Source of the DNA: Rhizomicrobium sp.
GTDB lineage: Bacteria; Pseudomonadota; Alphaproteobacteria; Micropepsales; Micropepsaceae
Length of the DNA: 64,000 bases
NCBI GenBank assembly: GCA_037200385.1
Contig: JBBCGL010000001.1
Location: forward strand, 3,797,418 to 3,861,417
Direction: 5' to 3'
In this document: positions 1 through 6,991 of the stretch, one piece after another
Numbering within the stretch: the first letter of the stretch is position 1
How the letters are laid out: each line of letters begins with the position of its first letter
Notes under the pieces: generated by a model
What the model was told of the DNA's origin: nothing
Seen by the model: only the letters and a program-made list of their open reading frames with translations
Database searches by the model: none
Program-made: the position numbers and the translations under genes

Positions 1-2
1 CG

Positions 3-221
3 GTACCCGGCCTGCGCGGCTTCGTGGAGCGGCCTTTCCATATCCGCTATCGCGGCTTCGATCTGGACGGAAAGCGCATCGAGCGCACCGCCAAGGGCTT
101 CCACGCCCGCGTGGTGCAGCACGAATGCGACCATCTCGACGGCCGGCTCTATCCCGGCCGCATGGCCGATCTCGGCAAGCTCATCTTCGAGAGCGAAGCC
201 AAACACTGGATGTCGCAATGA
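3..221 (+). CDS. def: Peptide deformylase, C-terminal part (5' end outside window)
   Basis: Removes the formyl group from the N-terminal methionine of new proteins in the cytoplasm. Only the last 72 codons are present. They open with [10 protein letters not shown], the family's motif II region around the metal-binding cysteine (the usual preceding residues are cut off), and contain HECDHLDG, motif III, whose two histidines and glutamate bind the metal and catalyse hydrolysis. The TGA stop is complete. The next gene starts 55 bases downstream on the same strand. Identity is firm because both motifs and their spacing fit the family; the class cannot be judged from the fragment. Confidence 0.93.
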   Translation, partial: VPGLRGFVERPFHIRYRGFDLDGKRIERTAKGFHARVVQHECDHLDGRLYPGRMADLGKLIFESEAKHWMSQ

Positions 222-276
222 CTTTTGCCGCCGCGGGGCCGATACTCGCAGCCGCCTCTTCGCCCTAAGGACGCCC

Positions 277-939
277 ATGGCGCCGCGCAAGAAATCCCCC
301 GACGATACGGCGCGCAAGGCCGCGGTGCTCGATGCGGCGCTCGAGCACGCCGTGTTCGACGGCTTCACCGACAAGACCCTGGCGGTGGCGGGCAAGGAGG
401 CCGGCGTGGCGAAGGACACGCTGGCGCGACTCTTTCCCGGCGGCGCGTCGAGCCTGGTCGAGGCCTTCTCGCAGGCCGCCGACGCGGAAATGGAAACGAG
501 CCTCGCCGCGATGGACCTCAAAGCCATGAAGATCCGCGCCCGGATCGCCGCCGCGGTGATGGCCCGCATCACCGCGCTGCGCCCGCACAAGGAAGCCGCG
601 CGCCGTGCCGCCGCCTTCCTGACGCTGCCGCCGCACGCCGCGCTCGGCGCCAGGCTCGTCTGGAACACGGCGGATGCGATGTGGCGCGCCGCCGGCGACA
701 CCGCGACCGATTTCAATTTCTACACCAAGCGGGGGATTCTCGCCGGCGTCTATGCCGCCACGATGATGCGCTGGTTCACCGACCAGAGCGCCGACGAAAG
801 CGAGACCACGGCCTTCCTCGCCGAGCGGATCGAGAACGTGATGACCTTCGAGAAGGCCAAGGCTCAGGCGAAAACCGCCTTCGACCGCTTGCCGCCGCTC
901 GCGGACGTGCTGGCCGCATTCAACGTGCGAAGAGGGTAA
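277..939 (+). CDS. COQ9 family ubiquinone biosynthesis protein
   Basis: A 220-aa protein of the COQ9 family. Family knowledge: COQ9 is a TetR-fold lipid-binding protein that assists the hydroxylation steps of ubiquinone synthesis at the membrane. The N-terminal half looks like a TetR-type helical domain (AVFDGFTDKTLAVAGKEAG near residues 25-43). The C-terminal half carries the characteristic TDFNFYTKRGILAGVY block at about 143-158, followed by MMRWFTD. The ATG is preceded by AAGGA at suitable spacing. It stands alone between def and a bidirectional terminator. ubiX, another ubiquinone gene, lies about 5 kb away but is not linked. Confidence 0.85.
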   Translation: MAPRKKSPDDTARKAAVLDAALEHAVFDGFTDKTLAVAGKEAGVAKDTLARLFPGGASSLVEAFSQAADAEMETSLAAMDLKAMKIRARIAAAVMARITALRPHKEAARRAAAFLTLPPHAALGARLVWNTADAMWRAAGDTATDFNFYTKRGILAGVYAATMMRWFTDQSADESETTAFLAERIENVMTFEKAKAQAKTAFDRLPPLADVLAAFNVRRG

Positions 940-956
940 GAAGGCTGTCGCTGAAC

Positions 957-988
957 TTTTCCTCCCCCGTTGTTACGGGGGAGGAAAA
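957..988. terminator. Bidirectional intrinsic terminator between COQ9 and asd
   Basis: A 14-bp perfect stem (TTTTCCTCCCCCGT / ACGGGGGAGGAAAA) with a TGTT loop. T-rich and A-rich ends flank a G+C core, so it can work for both converging genes. It sits 17 bases after the COQ9 stop and directly against the asd stop. Confidence 0.85.
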
Positions 989-1999
989 TCACAGCAGATG
1001 CTCCGCGATCTGCACCGCGTTCAGCGCCGCGCCCTTGAGCAACTGGTCGGCGGCGACGAACATCGCGATGGAATGGCCGCTGGGATCGCTCAGATCCTTG
1101 CGGATGCGGCCCACCAGCACGTCGCCCTGGCCCGACGCGTCGATCGGCATTGGGAAATAGTTCTTCGCGCGGTCGTCGACGATGCGCACGCCCGGCGCAT
1201 CGGACAGGATCGCACGCACCTCGTCTTCGGTGATCGGGCTCTCGCACTCGAAGGTGATCGACTCGCTATGGGCGCGCAGCACCGGCACACGGATGCAGGT
1301 GACGCCGATCGCGATCCTGTCGTCCTCGAAGATCTTGCGGGTCTCCTGGATCACCTTGGTCTCTTCGTCGTTGTAGCCGGTCGCGGGATCGATCGCCGTG
1401 TTGTGGCTGAAGAGGTTGAAGGCATAGGGATGCGGCAGGACCTTCTGCGCGAAGGGCTTGCCGTCCAGATGGGCGCGGGTCGAATCCTCCAGCTCGCGCA
1501 TCGCGGCGGCGCCCGCGCCGCTCGATGCCTGATAGGTGGACACGATCAGGCGCTTGATGCGATTCTTGCGGTGGATCGGCCAGAGCGGCACCAGCGCGGT
1601 GATCGCCGAGCAGTTCGGATTGGCGATGATGCCCTTGTGGTCCCCGATCCGCCGCGCATTGATTTCGGGGATCACCAGCGGCACGTCCGGATCCATGCGG
1701 AAGGCCGACGAGTTGTCGACCACGACCGCGCCGGCCTTCACCGCCACCGGCGCAAATGTCTTCGAGATCGATCCGCCGGCCGAGAACAGCGCGATGTCGA
1801 CGCCGTCGAAGGACTGTGCGGTGAGCTCTTCGATGACGACGCGCTCGCCGCGGAAGTCGACGGTCTGGCCGGCGGAGCGCGCGCTCGCCAGCGCTTTCAG
1901 CGTACCGACCGGAAACTTGCGCGTGTCGAGGCAGGCGATGAATTCGGCGCCGACCGCGCCGGTCACGCCGACGATCGCTACGGTGGGATTGCTCTTCAT
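989..1999 (-). CDS. asd: Aspartate-semialdehyde dehydrogenase
   Basis: Reduces aspartyl phosphate to aspartate semialdehyde with NADPH, the branch point to lysine/diaminopimelate, threonine and methionine. The 336-aa protein has an N-terminal Rossmann motif (VGVTGAVGAEF) and the ANPNCSAIT active-site block with catalytic Cys130. The start was set at the ATG at 1999 because GGAG lies 8 bases upstream; the reading frame extends seven codons further without a better site. The gene sits 20 bases downstream of a terminator preceded by a Thr-rich mini-ORF, described separately as an attenuator. Transcription could come from purEK read-through or from a promoter inside purK. Confidence 0.95.
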   Translation of the reverse strand: MKSNPTVAIVGVTGAVGAEFIACLDTRKFPVGTLKALASARSAGQTVDFRGERVVIEELTAQSFDGVDIALFSAGGSISKTFAPVAVKAGAVVVDNSSAFRMDPDVPLVIPEINARRIGDHKGIIANPNCSAITALVPLWPIHRKNRIKRLIVSTYQASSGAGAAAMRELEDSTRAHLDGKPFAQKVLPHPYAFNLFSHNTAIDPATGYNDEETKVIQETRKIFEDDRIAIGVTCIRVPVLRAHSESITFECESPITEDEVRAILSDAPGVRIVDDRAKNYFPMPIDASGQGDVLVGRIRKDLSDPSGHSIAMFVAADQLLKGAALNAVQIAEHLL

Positions 2000-2018
2000 G
2001 TCTTCGTCTCCAGGCAAC

Positions 2019-2048
2019 AAAAAAGCCCCGGACCTTGTCGCGGGGCTT
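2019..2048 (-). terminator. Intrinsic terminator in the asd leader
   Basis: An 8-bp stem (AAGCCCCG / CGGGGCTT), a 10-nt loop and TTTTTT, in the minus-strand direction. It ends 20 nt before the asd start codon and follows purK, so it could simply end the purEK transcript. Its left arm can alternatively pair with an upstream segment, which makes it the terminator of the proposed attenuator. Confidence 0.85.
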
Positions 2049-2072
2049 CGGATCGGGCGATGCGTTGGTTTC

Positions 2073-2144
2073 CTACGCGCGCGCGCTCTCCGAAGCCCGG
2101 CCGGGCTTCGTCGTGGTCGTCTTGCGCTTGAAAATCGTCAGCAT
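2073..2144 (-). CDS. Putative Thr-rich leader peptide of asd
   Basis: A 23-codon ORF starting ATG at 2144 and ending TAG at 2073. It begins MLTIFKRK, then has four consecutive Thr codons (ACG ACC ACG ACG), a Lys, and a short R/S/A-rich tail; five Thr and three Lys in all. An AGGG about 9 bases upstream is a modest ribosome site. It starts 22 nt after the purK stop and ends 24 nt before the terminator stem. The run of threonine codons immediately before RNA arm 1 is the feature expected of a leader peptide that senses Thr-tRNA. Too short for any family assignment. Confidence 0.7.
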   Translation of the reverse strand: MLTIFKRKTTTTKPGRASESARA

Positions 2145-2166
2145 CGCGGCGGACCCTATTGTCCGC

Positions 2167-3264
2167 TCAGGGCTTCGTCAACGGCCCGAGCGTGGTGAAG
2201 TGTCCCATCTTGCGTCCCGGCCGCGCCTCGCCCTTGCCGTAGAGATGCAGCGCGCCCGGCCGTGCCGCATAGGTCTGCCAGTCGAGCGCTTCGGTGCCGA
2301 GGATGTTCTCCATCACCGCGTCGGCATGGCGCGTGGGATCACCCAGCGGCCAGCCGGCGACGGCGCGGATATGCTGCTCGAACTGGCTGACGGCGCAGGC
2401 TTCCAGCGTCCAGTGTCCCGAATTGTGCACCCGCGGCGCGATCTCGTTCACCACCAGCGCGCCATCCGCCATCACGAACAGCTCGACGGCGAACACGCCG
2501 ACATAGCCGAGCGCGTCGCCGATCTTGCGCGCGATCGCTTTCGCCGCATCGCATTGCGCCGCTGTCAGCCGCCCCGGCACGGTCGAACGCCGGAGGATGT
2601 GATGCTCATGCGCGTTCTCCGGCGGATCGTAGGCCGCGAAGGCGCCGTCCTGGCCGCGCGCCGCGATCACCGAGGCTTCGAACACGAAATCGACGAAGCT
2701 TTCCAGGATCGCCGGCGCGCCTTTGAAGCGGGTGAAGGCCTCCGCCGCCTCGGCGGCGCTCGCCGGCTTGGCCTGGCCCTTGCCGTCATAGCCCAGGCGC
2801 CGGGTCTTGAGGATCGCGCGGCGGCCGAAGGCCTCGAACAGGGCCGCCGCGTCCGCCGCCGAATCCACCGCGGCGAAGCGCGGCGTCGTCAGCCCGAGCG
2901 ACTGGACGAACGTCTTCTCGTCGAAGCGGTCCTGGGTGCGGCGCAGGGCTTGTGCCGAAGGGTGGACCGGCTTCAGCCGTGCGAGCTGCGCCACGGTCTC
3001 GGCCGGGACGTTCTCGAATTCGAGCGTGATCGCATCGCAGCCTTGCGCAAAGGCGGTGAGCGCCGCCGCATCGTCGAACTTCGCAACGGTGTGCGCGTCG
3101 GCGACCTGCGACGCGGCCGATCCGGGATCGTCGCAGAAGATATGCGCCCTCAACCCCAGCCTTGCGGCGGCGAGCGCCAGCATGCGGCCGAGCTGTCCGC
3201 CGCCGAGAATCCCGATCGTGCCGCCCGGCGCCACGGGCGCGGCCAAGGTCCGCATCTCGCTCAT
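2167..3264 (-). CDS. purK: N5-carboxyaminoimidazole ribonucleotide synthase
   Basis: ATP-grasp enzyme that carboxylates AIR to N5-CAIR in purine synthesis. The 365-aa protein has [17 protein letters not shown] near its N-terminus, ITLEFENVP, the ATP-grasp core around [12 protein letters not shown], and [14 protein letters not shown]. The start at 3264 gives an ATGA overlap with the purE stop, a sign of translational coupling, and matches family length; the frame stays open 16 codons upstream inside purE. It is the second gene of a purE-purK operon. Confidence 0.95.
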   Translation of the reverse strand: MSEMRTLAAPVAPGGTIGILGGGQLGRMLALAAARLGLRAHIFCDDPGSAASQVADAHTVAKFDDAAALTAFAQGCDAITLEFENVPAETVAQLARLKPVHPSAQALRRTQDRFDEKTFVQSLGLTTPRFAAVDSAADAAALFEAFGRRAILKTRRLGYDGKGQAKPASAAEAAEAFTRFKGAPAILESFVDFVFEASVIAARGQDGAFAAYDPPENAHEHHILRRSTVPGRLTAAQCDAAKAIARKIGDALGYVGVFAVELFVMADGALVVNEIAPRVHNSGHWTLEACAVSQFEQHIRAVAGWPLGDPTRHADAVMENILGTEALDWQTYAARPGALHLYGKGEARPGRKMGHFTTLGPLTKP

Positions 3265-3758
3265 TTGTCGGACGGCGCTTCCGCGACCGAGTCGGTCTGC
3301 CGGGCGCGCCACGCCGCCAGCCGCCGCGCCAGCGCCTTGTCCGACAGGGCGAGGATCGCCGCCGCATGCAGCGCCGCGTTCTTGGCGCCGCTCTCGCCGA
3401 TGGCGAAGGTCGCGACCGGAACGCCGCCAGGCATCTGCACGATGGAGAGCAGGCTATCCATGCCCTTGAGCGCCTTGGACTCCACCGGCACGCCGAGCAC
3501 GGGCAGAGTGGTGAAGGACGCCGTCATGCCCGGCAGATGCGCCGCGCCGCCGGCGCCCGCGATGAGGACCTTCAGCCCGCGCCCCGCCGCCGCCTTGGCA
3601 TAGTCGCGCATCCGGTCGGGCGTGCGATGCGCCGAGACGATCCGCGCCTCATGCGCGACGCCGAGGCTGTCGAGGAGTTCCGAGGCCGGCTTGAGGGTGG
3701 GCCAGTCCGACTGGCTCCCCATGATCAGGCCGACCAAAGGCTTCGGGTTCGCGGGCAT
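3261..3758 (-). CDS. purE: N5-carboxyaminoimidazole ribonucleotide mutase
   Basis: Converts N5-CAIR to CAIR, the step after PurK. The 165-aa protein carries [12 protein letters not shown] (phosphate-binding segment) and SAHRTPDRM, both hallmarks of class I PurE, plus the [11 protein letters not shown] loop. Strong ribosome site AAGGGAAG before the ATG. First gene of the purE-purK pair, overlapping purK by 4 bases. Confidence 0.96.
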   Translation of the reverse strand: MPANPKPLVGLIMGSQSDWPTLKPASELLDSLGVAHEARIVSAHRTPDRMRDYAKAAAGRGLKVLIAGAGGAAHLPGMTASFTTLPVLGVPVESKALKGMDSLLSIVQMPGGVPVATFAIGESGAKNAALHAAAILALSDKALARRLAAWRARQTDSVAEAPSDK

Positions 3759-3890
3759 GCTTCCCTTTTGGGGGCGAGGAAGGCGGGCAAATCACCCGCC
3801 GGGAAGCGCCGGAGTATAGCCCTGAAATGCCTGCGGAAAAGGGTCTCTTTGCCGCTTGTTTACCAATTGGTTTTCTTCATAAAGGAATTG

Positions 3891-3905
3891 TTAAAGCAAT
3901 CTTAG
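3891..3905. promoter_or_regulatory. Possible CtrA box upstream of the diguanylate cyclase
   Basis: TTAA-N7-TTAG inside a locally A+T-rich stretch 36 bases before the GGDEF gene. It resembles the CtrA consensus TTAA-N7-TTAA(C) with one core mismatch. The site is seen; binding is inferred and weak on its own. Confidence 0.3.
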
Positions 3906-3940
3906 TATTGTTTTTGGCGCCAGAATGGCCGGGGGCGATC

Positions 3941-4666
3941 ATGAAGGTCGAGCGGACGAGTTCAACGCGGGGGACGCGCTCCGTCGGCGTTGCCGCCTAT
4001 GCGCGCCAGGCCGAGGCGGTCGCCGCACCGCTCGCCGCCGCGACGATCGGCGCCACCGCCAGCGTCCTGGGCATTCCGGAGAGCGAATTCACCCCTCGGG
4101 TGCGCGACGCCATCGTCACGCTGATGGGAGAGGTCGACAACCTGCGCCGGGAGCTCGTGGCGACGCGCGAGCGGCTCGACGTGGCGGAGAAGAACGCCGA
4201 CCAGGATCAGCTGCTGCCGCTCCTCAACCGCCGCGCCTTCGTGCGCGAGCTGACGCGCTATATCGGCTTCGCTGGCCGTTACGGCACGCCGTCGAGCCTG
4301 ATCTATTTCGACCTCAACGGGTTCAAGGCGATCAACGATTCCCACGGCCATGCCGGCGGCGACGCGGTGCTGCAGAATTTCGCCGCGGTGCTGTCGGGCA
4401 ATGTGCGCGACAGCGACTGCGTCGGCCGTCTCGGCGGCGACGAGTTCGGCGTGCTGCTCAGCCATGCCGACCAGGACCAAGCGCATAAGAAGGCCGACAT
4501 CCTCGCCGAAAGGCTCCGAGCCGCGCCGGCGCAATGGAAGGGCACCGCAATCCCCGTCAGCTTCGCCTATGGCGCCTTCGAGCTCAAAGCCGGCGACGAC
4601 GCCGATCTCGCCATGGCCCGCGCCGACGAGGCGATGTACGCGAACAAGCGCGGCGGCGGGCGTTGA
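3941..4666 (+). CDS. GGDEF-domain diguanylate cyclase
   Basis: Probably makes cyclic di-GMP from two GTP. The start was taken at ATG 3941 (241 aa); the open frame begins 38 codons earlier in non-conserved A+T-rich sequence. The N-terminal ~90 residues have no membrane segment and end in a probable coiled coil (VDNLRRELVATRERLDVAEK). The GGDEF domain follows, with LIYFDLNGFKAINDSHGHAGGD and GRLGGDEFGVLL (GGDEF at 165-169). An RxxD product-inhibition site, RDSD at 156-159, lies exactly five residues before the motif, so both activity and feedback control look intact. Monocistronic; in an organism with FlbD and CtrA it may serve motility or the cell cycle. Confidence 0.9.
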   Translation: MKVERTSSTRGTRSVGVAAYARQAEAVAAPLAAATIGATASVLGIPESEFTPRVRDAIVTLMGEVDNLRRELVATRERLDVAEKNADQDQLLPLLNRRAFVRELTRYIGFAGRYGTPSSLIYFDLNGFKAINDSHGHAGGDAVLQNFAAVLSGNVRDSDCVGRLGGDEFGVLLSHADQDQAHKKADILAERLRAAPAQWKGTAIPVSFAYGAFELKAGDDADLAMARADEAMYANKRGGGR

Positions 4667-4735
4667 GGACGGGCGGCTCCTGGGATTTTCCACCGGAATC
4701 CCGGAATTCGGCCCTGGGGCGCACGCAATCGCGTA

Positions 4736-4764
4736 TTGAAGGGAAACGGCATCCCGTCTAGATA
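4736..4764 (+). promoter_or_regulatory. Possible sigma-70-type promoter
   Basis: TTGAAG (4736-4741), a 17-bp spacer, and TAGATA (4759-4764). Spacing is ideal but the -10 match is poor. It would start a transcript near 4771 that runs to the strong terminator at 4925-4958. Confidence 0.3.
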
Positions 4765-4770
4765 GTTGTA

Positions 4771-4958
4771 CGGCAGTGCCTTCCGGCATGCCGCGCGCCT
4801 GTCGTAGGGCTTGAATTTTAGGGTTTTGTGCCTATCTTAGGCTGGAAGCCAGGGGTGATCCCCCGAGGAGCACACATGTCGATCTCTACCGAGACCATCT
4901 GAGGTTTTCCTCAGTCCAATTGTAAGAGGCGTGGTGAAGAACCACGCCTCTTTTTTTT
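4771..4958 (+). ncRNA. Candidate small RNA or leader with a tiny ORF
   Basis: This is the 319-base gap between the diguanylate cyclase and the next membrane protein. It holds a possible promoter, then GAGGAG (4866-4870 region) placed correctly before an 8-codon ORF MSISTETI (4876-4902). The stop codon of that ORF lies in the left arm of a hairpin CTGAGG-TTTT-CCTCAG (4899-4914). The CCTC arm could instead pair with the GAGGAG ribosome site. A strong terminator follows at once. This could be a ~190-nt sRNA, or merely the 3' end of the cyclase mRNA. No known RNA family was recognised. Confidence 0.4.
4925..4958 (+). terminator. Strong intrinsic terminator
   Basis: A 10-bp perfect stem (AGAGGCGTGG / CCACGCCTCT) with a 7-nt loop followed by eight T. 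It ends either the diguanylate cyclase transcript or the candidate small RNA, and lies 27 bases before the next start codon. Confidence 0.92.
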
Positions 4959-4985
4959 GACTTCGTCGCATGGGGGCGTGTGCGA

Positions 4986-5888
4986 ATGACGGGCAGAAGA
5001 CTGATTCCCTATTTCCTGGGGCTGGCATCCCTGTTCGGCTGGGTCGAACTCGTCGGTCCGCCCGTCATGGCGCTCTTCAAAGGAACGTCGGCCTGGGTGG
5101 TCTTCGGCGATCTGCTGCAAATCCACAGCCGGTACTATTCCGTGCCGTTGGGCGGCTATTTCTTTCTCCTCACCACATTCGGCGGATTGGTCTTCCTGGT
5201 TTCGCTCGGCCGCTCGGTGGTGATCTATTGGGAGAATGCGACGGTGCCGCTTTCGGTGCTGGAGACCAAGCTGACCTTGGAGTTCTCCGCCGACCTGTCG
5301 CACTCGACGCTCACGCGCGAGCAGATCTATCACGCCAACCGCGCGGGGCAGACCGCCTACCACATCAAGAGCAGCACGGACACCGGAACGATCTCCGACA
5401 ACGGCATCCACATCAAGTCCTGGATCAACAACCGGAAGATCACCAAGAAGCTCGTGATGACGGGCAATCCGAAGAAGAGCGTCCAGATCATGGAGGTGTT
5501 CGACGCGCCCCTGCCGACGAATTTTCTCGCGACGCTACTGCCGGACATGGTGGTCCTCCTGCTCTTCAAGCATGCCAATGTGTTCCGCAGCACGATCGCC
5601 CGGCGCAACGCGACGACGCAGAACGACAACGAATATAACGGCCCGCAGGGCGTGTTCTCCCTCGAATCGCTCCTCTATCCGGTGAGCAATGTCGACGTGA
5701 CCATCAAGTTTCCGGTCAGCCGCATACCGCCGGAGATGGACGTCTACCTGATCAAGCAGAACGCGGTGGAGGAGCTGAATCCGGAACGCAAGGACGAGAA
5801 CGGCTTCGTCTCGTTCCGCATCATCCAGTCGCCCTTCGCCAAGGCGACGTTGCGCTTCCTCTGGCGGAATGCCGCCGCGCCGGGCTAA
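4986..5888 (+). CDS. Orphan two-TM membrane protein of unknown function
   Basis: No family recognised. The 300-aa product has two N-terminal membrane segments (about 6-30 and 51-77), then a polar, probably beta-rich region to the C-terminus. Start at ATG 4986 with GGGGGCG 7 bases upstream; a GTG two codons earlier is possible. The last ~90 residues (ESLLYPVSNVDVTIKF ... FRIIQSPFAKATLRFLWR) resemble in layout the end of another orphan membrane protein at 17054-18106. Base composition is somewhat less G+C-rich than its neighbours. Its stop overlaps by 4 bases the stop of the convergent DUF465 gene. A sensor or anchoring role is possible but only a guess. Confidence 0.8.
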   Translation: MTGRRLIPYFLGLASLFGWVELVGPPVMALFKGTSAWVVFGDLLQIHSRYYSVPLGGYFFLLTTFGGLVFLVSLGRSVVIYWENATVPLSVLETKLTLEFSADLSHSTLTREQIYHANRAGQTAYHIKSSTDTGTISDNGIHIKSWINNRKITKKLVMTGNPKKSVQIMEVFDAPLPTNFLATLLPDMVVLLLFKHANVFRSTIARRNATTQNDNEYNGPQGVFSLESLLYPVSNVDVTIKFPVSRIPPEMDVYLIKQNAVEELNPERKDENGFVSFRIIQSPFAKATLRFLWRNAAAPG

Positions 5889-6103
5889 GCGATGATGTCG
5901 GGCAGCAGCTGGTCGTTGATCTTGGCGATCTCGTCCTTCAGCTGCAGCTTGCGCTTCTTCAGCCGCGTGAGCGAAAGCTGATCGCGCGCGCCGGTGTCGG
6001 TCAGCGCCGCGATCGCATTGTCGAGGTCGCGATGCTCCTGCGTCAGCTCGGCGAGCTTGGCGCGCAGGACGACCTCGTCGGGACGCGTGACCTCGCTGCT
6101 CAT
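5885..6103 (-). CDS. DUF465/YdcH-family small coiled-coil protein
   Basis: A 72-aa helical protein of the DUF465 (YdcH-like) family: LAELTQEHRDLDNAIAAL, then LTRLKKRKLQLKDEIAKI and the typical LLPDIIA end. Function unknown in the family. It overlaps the ubiX stop by four bases (ATGA), so the two are probably translated together. A second DUF465 gene lies on the other side of ubiX on the opposite strand. Confidence 0.88.
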   Translation of the reverse strand: MSSEVTRPDEVVLRAKLAELTQEHRDLDNAIAALTDTGARDQLSLTRLKKRKLQLKDEIAKINDQLLPDIIA

Positions 6104-6699
6104 CTCGGTTTGCGTCCGCCGTCCCAGCGCTTGTGCGCCGGCCAGTCATAGCCGAGCAGGTCGAGCGCGCGCCCGACGATCTGGTCGACGAAATCGGAGA
6201 TCTTGTGCGGCTCGTCATAGAAGGCCGGCACCGGCGGCAGGATCGTCGCGCCCATCTCGGCGAGCTGCGCCAGCGTGCGCAGATGCCCGACATGCAGCGG
6301 CGTCTCGCGGATCATCAGGATCAGCGGCCGGCGCTCCTTCAACGTGACGTCGGCGGCGCGCGTCAGCAGACCCGTCGTCACGCCGGTCGCGATCTCGGAC
6401 CAGCTGCGCACCGAACAGGGCGCGACGATCATGCCTTTGGTCTTGAACGTGCCCGATGCGATCGGCGCCCCGATGTCGCTGGGCGCGTAGGCGCGATGTG
6501 CTTTGGCGGCAACCGCCTTGGGCTTGAGATCGGTCTCGAGCGCGATGGTCATCTCGGCCGCCTTGGTGATCACCAGATGCGACTCAACAGCAAGTTGCAC
6601 GCACGCCTCAAGCAGGCGGATGCCGTAAGCGACGCCGGAGGCACCGCTGATGCCCACGACTAGCCGTTCTTTTTCAAGGAGTTGCGCAACCCTCGCCAT
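6100..6699 (-). CDS. ubiX: Flavin prenyltransferase UbiX
   Basis: Attaches a dimethylallyl group to FMN to make prenylated FMN, the cofactor of UbiD-type decarboxylases in ubiquinone synthesis. The 199-aa protein begins with the FMN-binding GISGASGVAYGIRLLE and has PCSVRSWSEIATG, LILMIRETPLHVGHL and LPPVPAFYDEP, all conserved in UbiX. Length fits. Coupled downstream to a DUF465 gene. No ubiD is seen in the window. Confidence 0.94.
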   Translation of the reverse strand: MARVAQLLEKERLVVGISGASGVAYGIRLLEACVQLAVESHLVITKAAEMTIALETDLKPKAVAAKAHRAYAPSDIGAPIASGTFKTKGMIVAPCSVRSWSEIATGVTTGLLTRAADVTLKERRPLILMIRETPLHVGHLRTLAQLAEMGATILPPVPAFYDEPHKISDFVDQIVGRALDLLGYDWPAHKRWDGGRKPR

Positions 6700-6797
6700 G
6701 ACGGTCCGTTTACAGAATGTTGTCCAAGGGCGGAAGAGGGCGTGACAGGTCCTGGCGACAGTGATCTACTTCCAAGGCCTAAGAGAGAGGTGCAAGC

Positions 6798-6971
6798 ATG
6801 GCACTGCAAGGGCATATCGACGAGTTGTCCGAAAAACACAAGAAGCTTGAAGAGCGCATCCACGACGAGATGGCGCATCCGGACTGGGATGAGACCCAGG
6901 TCGCGGCCCTCAAGAAAGAAAAGCTCCGAATAAAGGACGAGCTGGAACGCCTCCGAGGCAGCATTCACTGA
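6798..6971 (+). CDS. Second DUF465-like small protein
   Basis: A 57-aa ORF starting ATG with GAGAGAGG 8 bases upstream. It has the heptad-like pattern of DUF465/YdcH proteins: HIDELSEKHKKLEERIHDEM and LKKEKLRIKDELERLRG. Predicted to be a short helical hairpin; function unknown. It is divergent from ubiX and shares the DUF465 family with the gene downstream of ubiX. Confidence 0.8.
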   Translation: MALQGHIDELSEKHKKLEERIHDEMAHPDWDETQVAALKKEKLRIKDELERLRGSIH

Positions 6972-6991
6972 ATTAGCCGGTCACGTCTGAT

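Larger units (their letters stand above)
2019..2144 (-). promoter_or_regulatory. Putative threonine attenuator upstream of asd
   Basis: Read on the minus strand, four RNA arms alternate. Arm 1 CGAAGCCC (2110-2103) and arm 2 GGGCTTCG (2098-2091) form a hairpin. Arm 2 extended, GGGCTTCGG (2098-2090), is also perfectly complementary to arm 3, CCGAAGCCC (2051-2043). Arm 3, as AAGCCCCG (2048-2041), pairs with arm 4, CGGGGCTT (2030-2023), followed by a six-T run: an intrinsic terminator. Arm 1 overlaps the codons just after four Thr codons of a 23-codon ORF. A ribosome stalled for Thr-tRNA would cover arm 1, free arm 2 to take arm 3, and let polymerase reach asd. The pairings are seen; the regulation is inferred from classical attenuators such as thrL. 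Confidence 0.78.

Noticed and set aside
225-1160. 311-codon plus-strand frame over COQ9
   Set aside because: Arg-rich shadow of COQ9 in another frame that also crosses a strong terminator.
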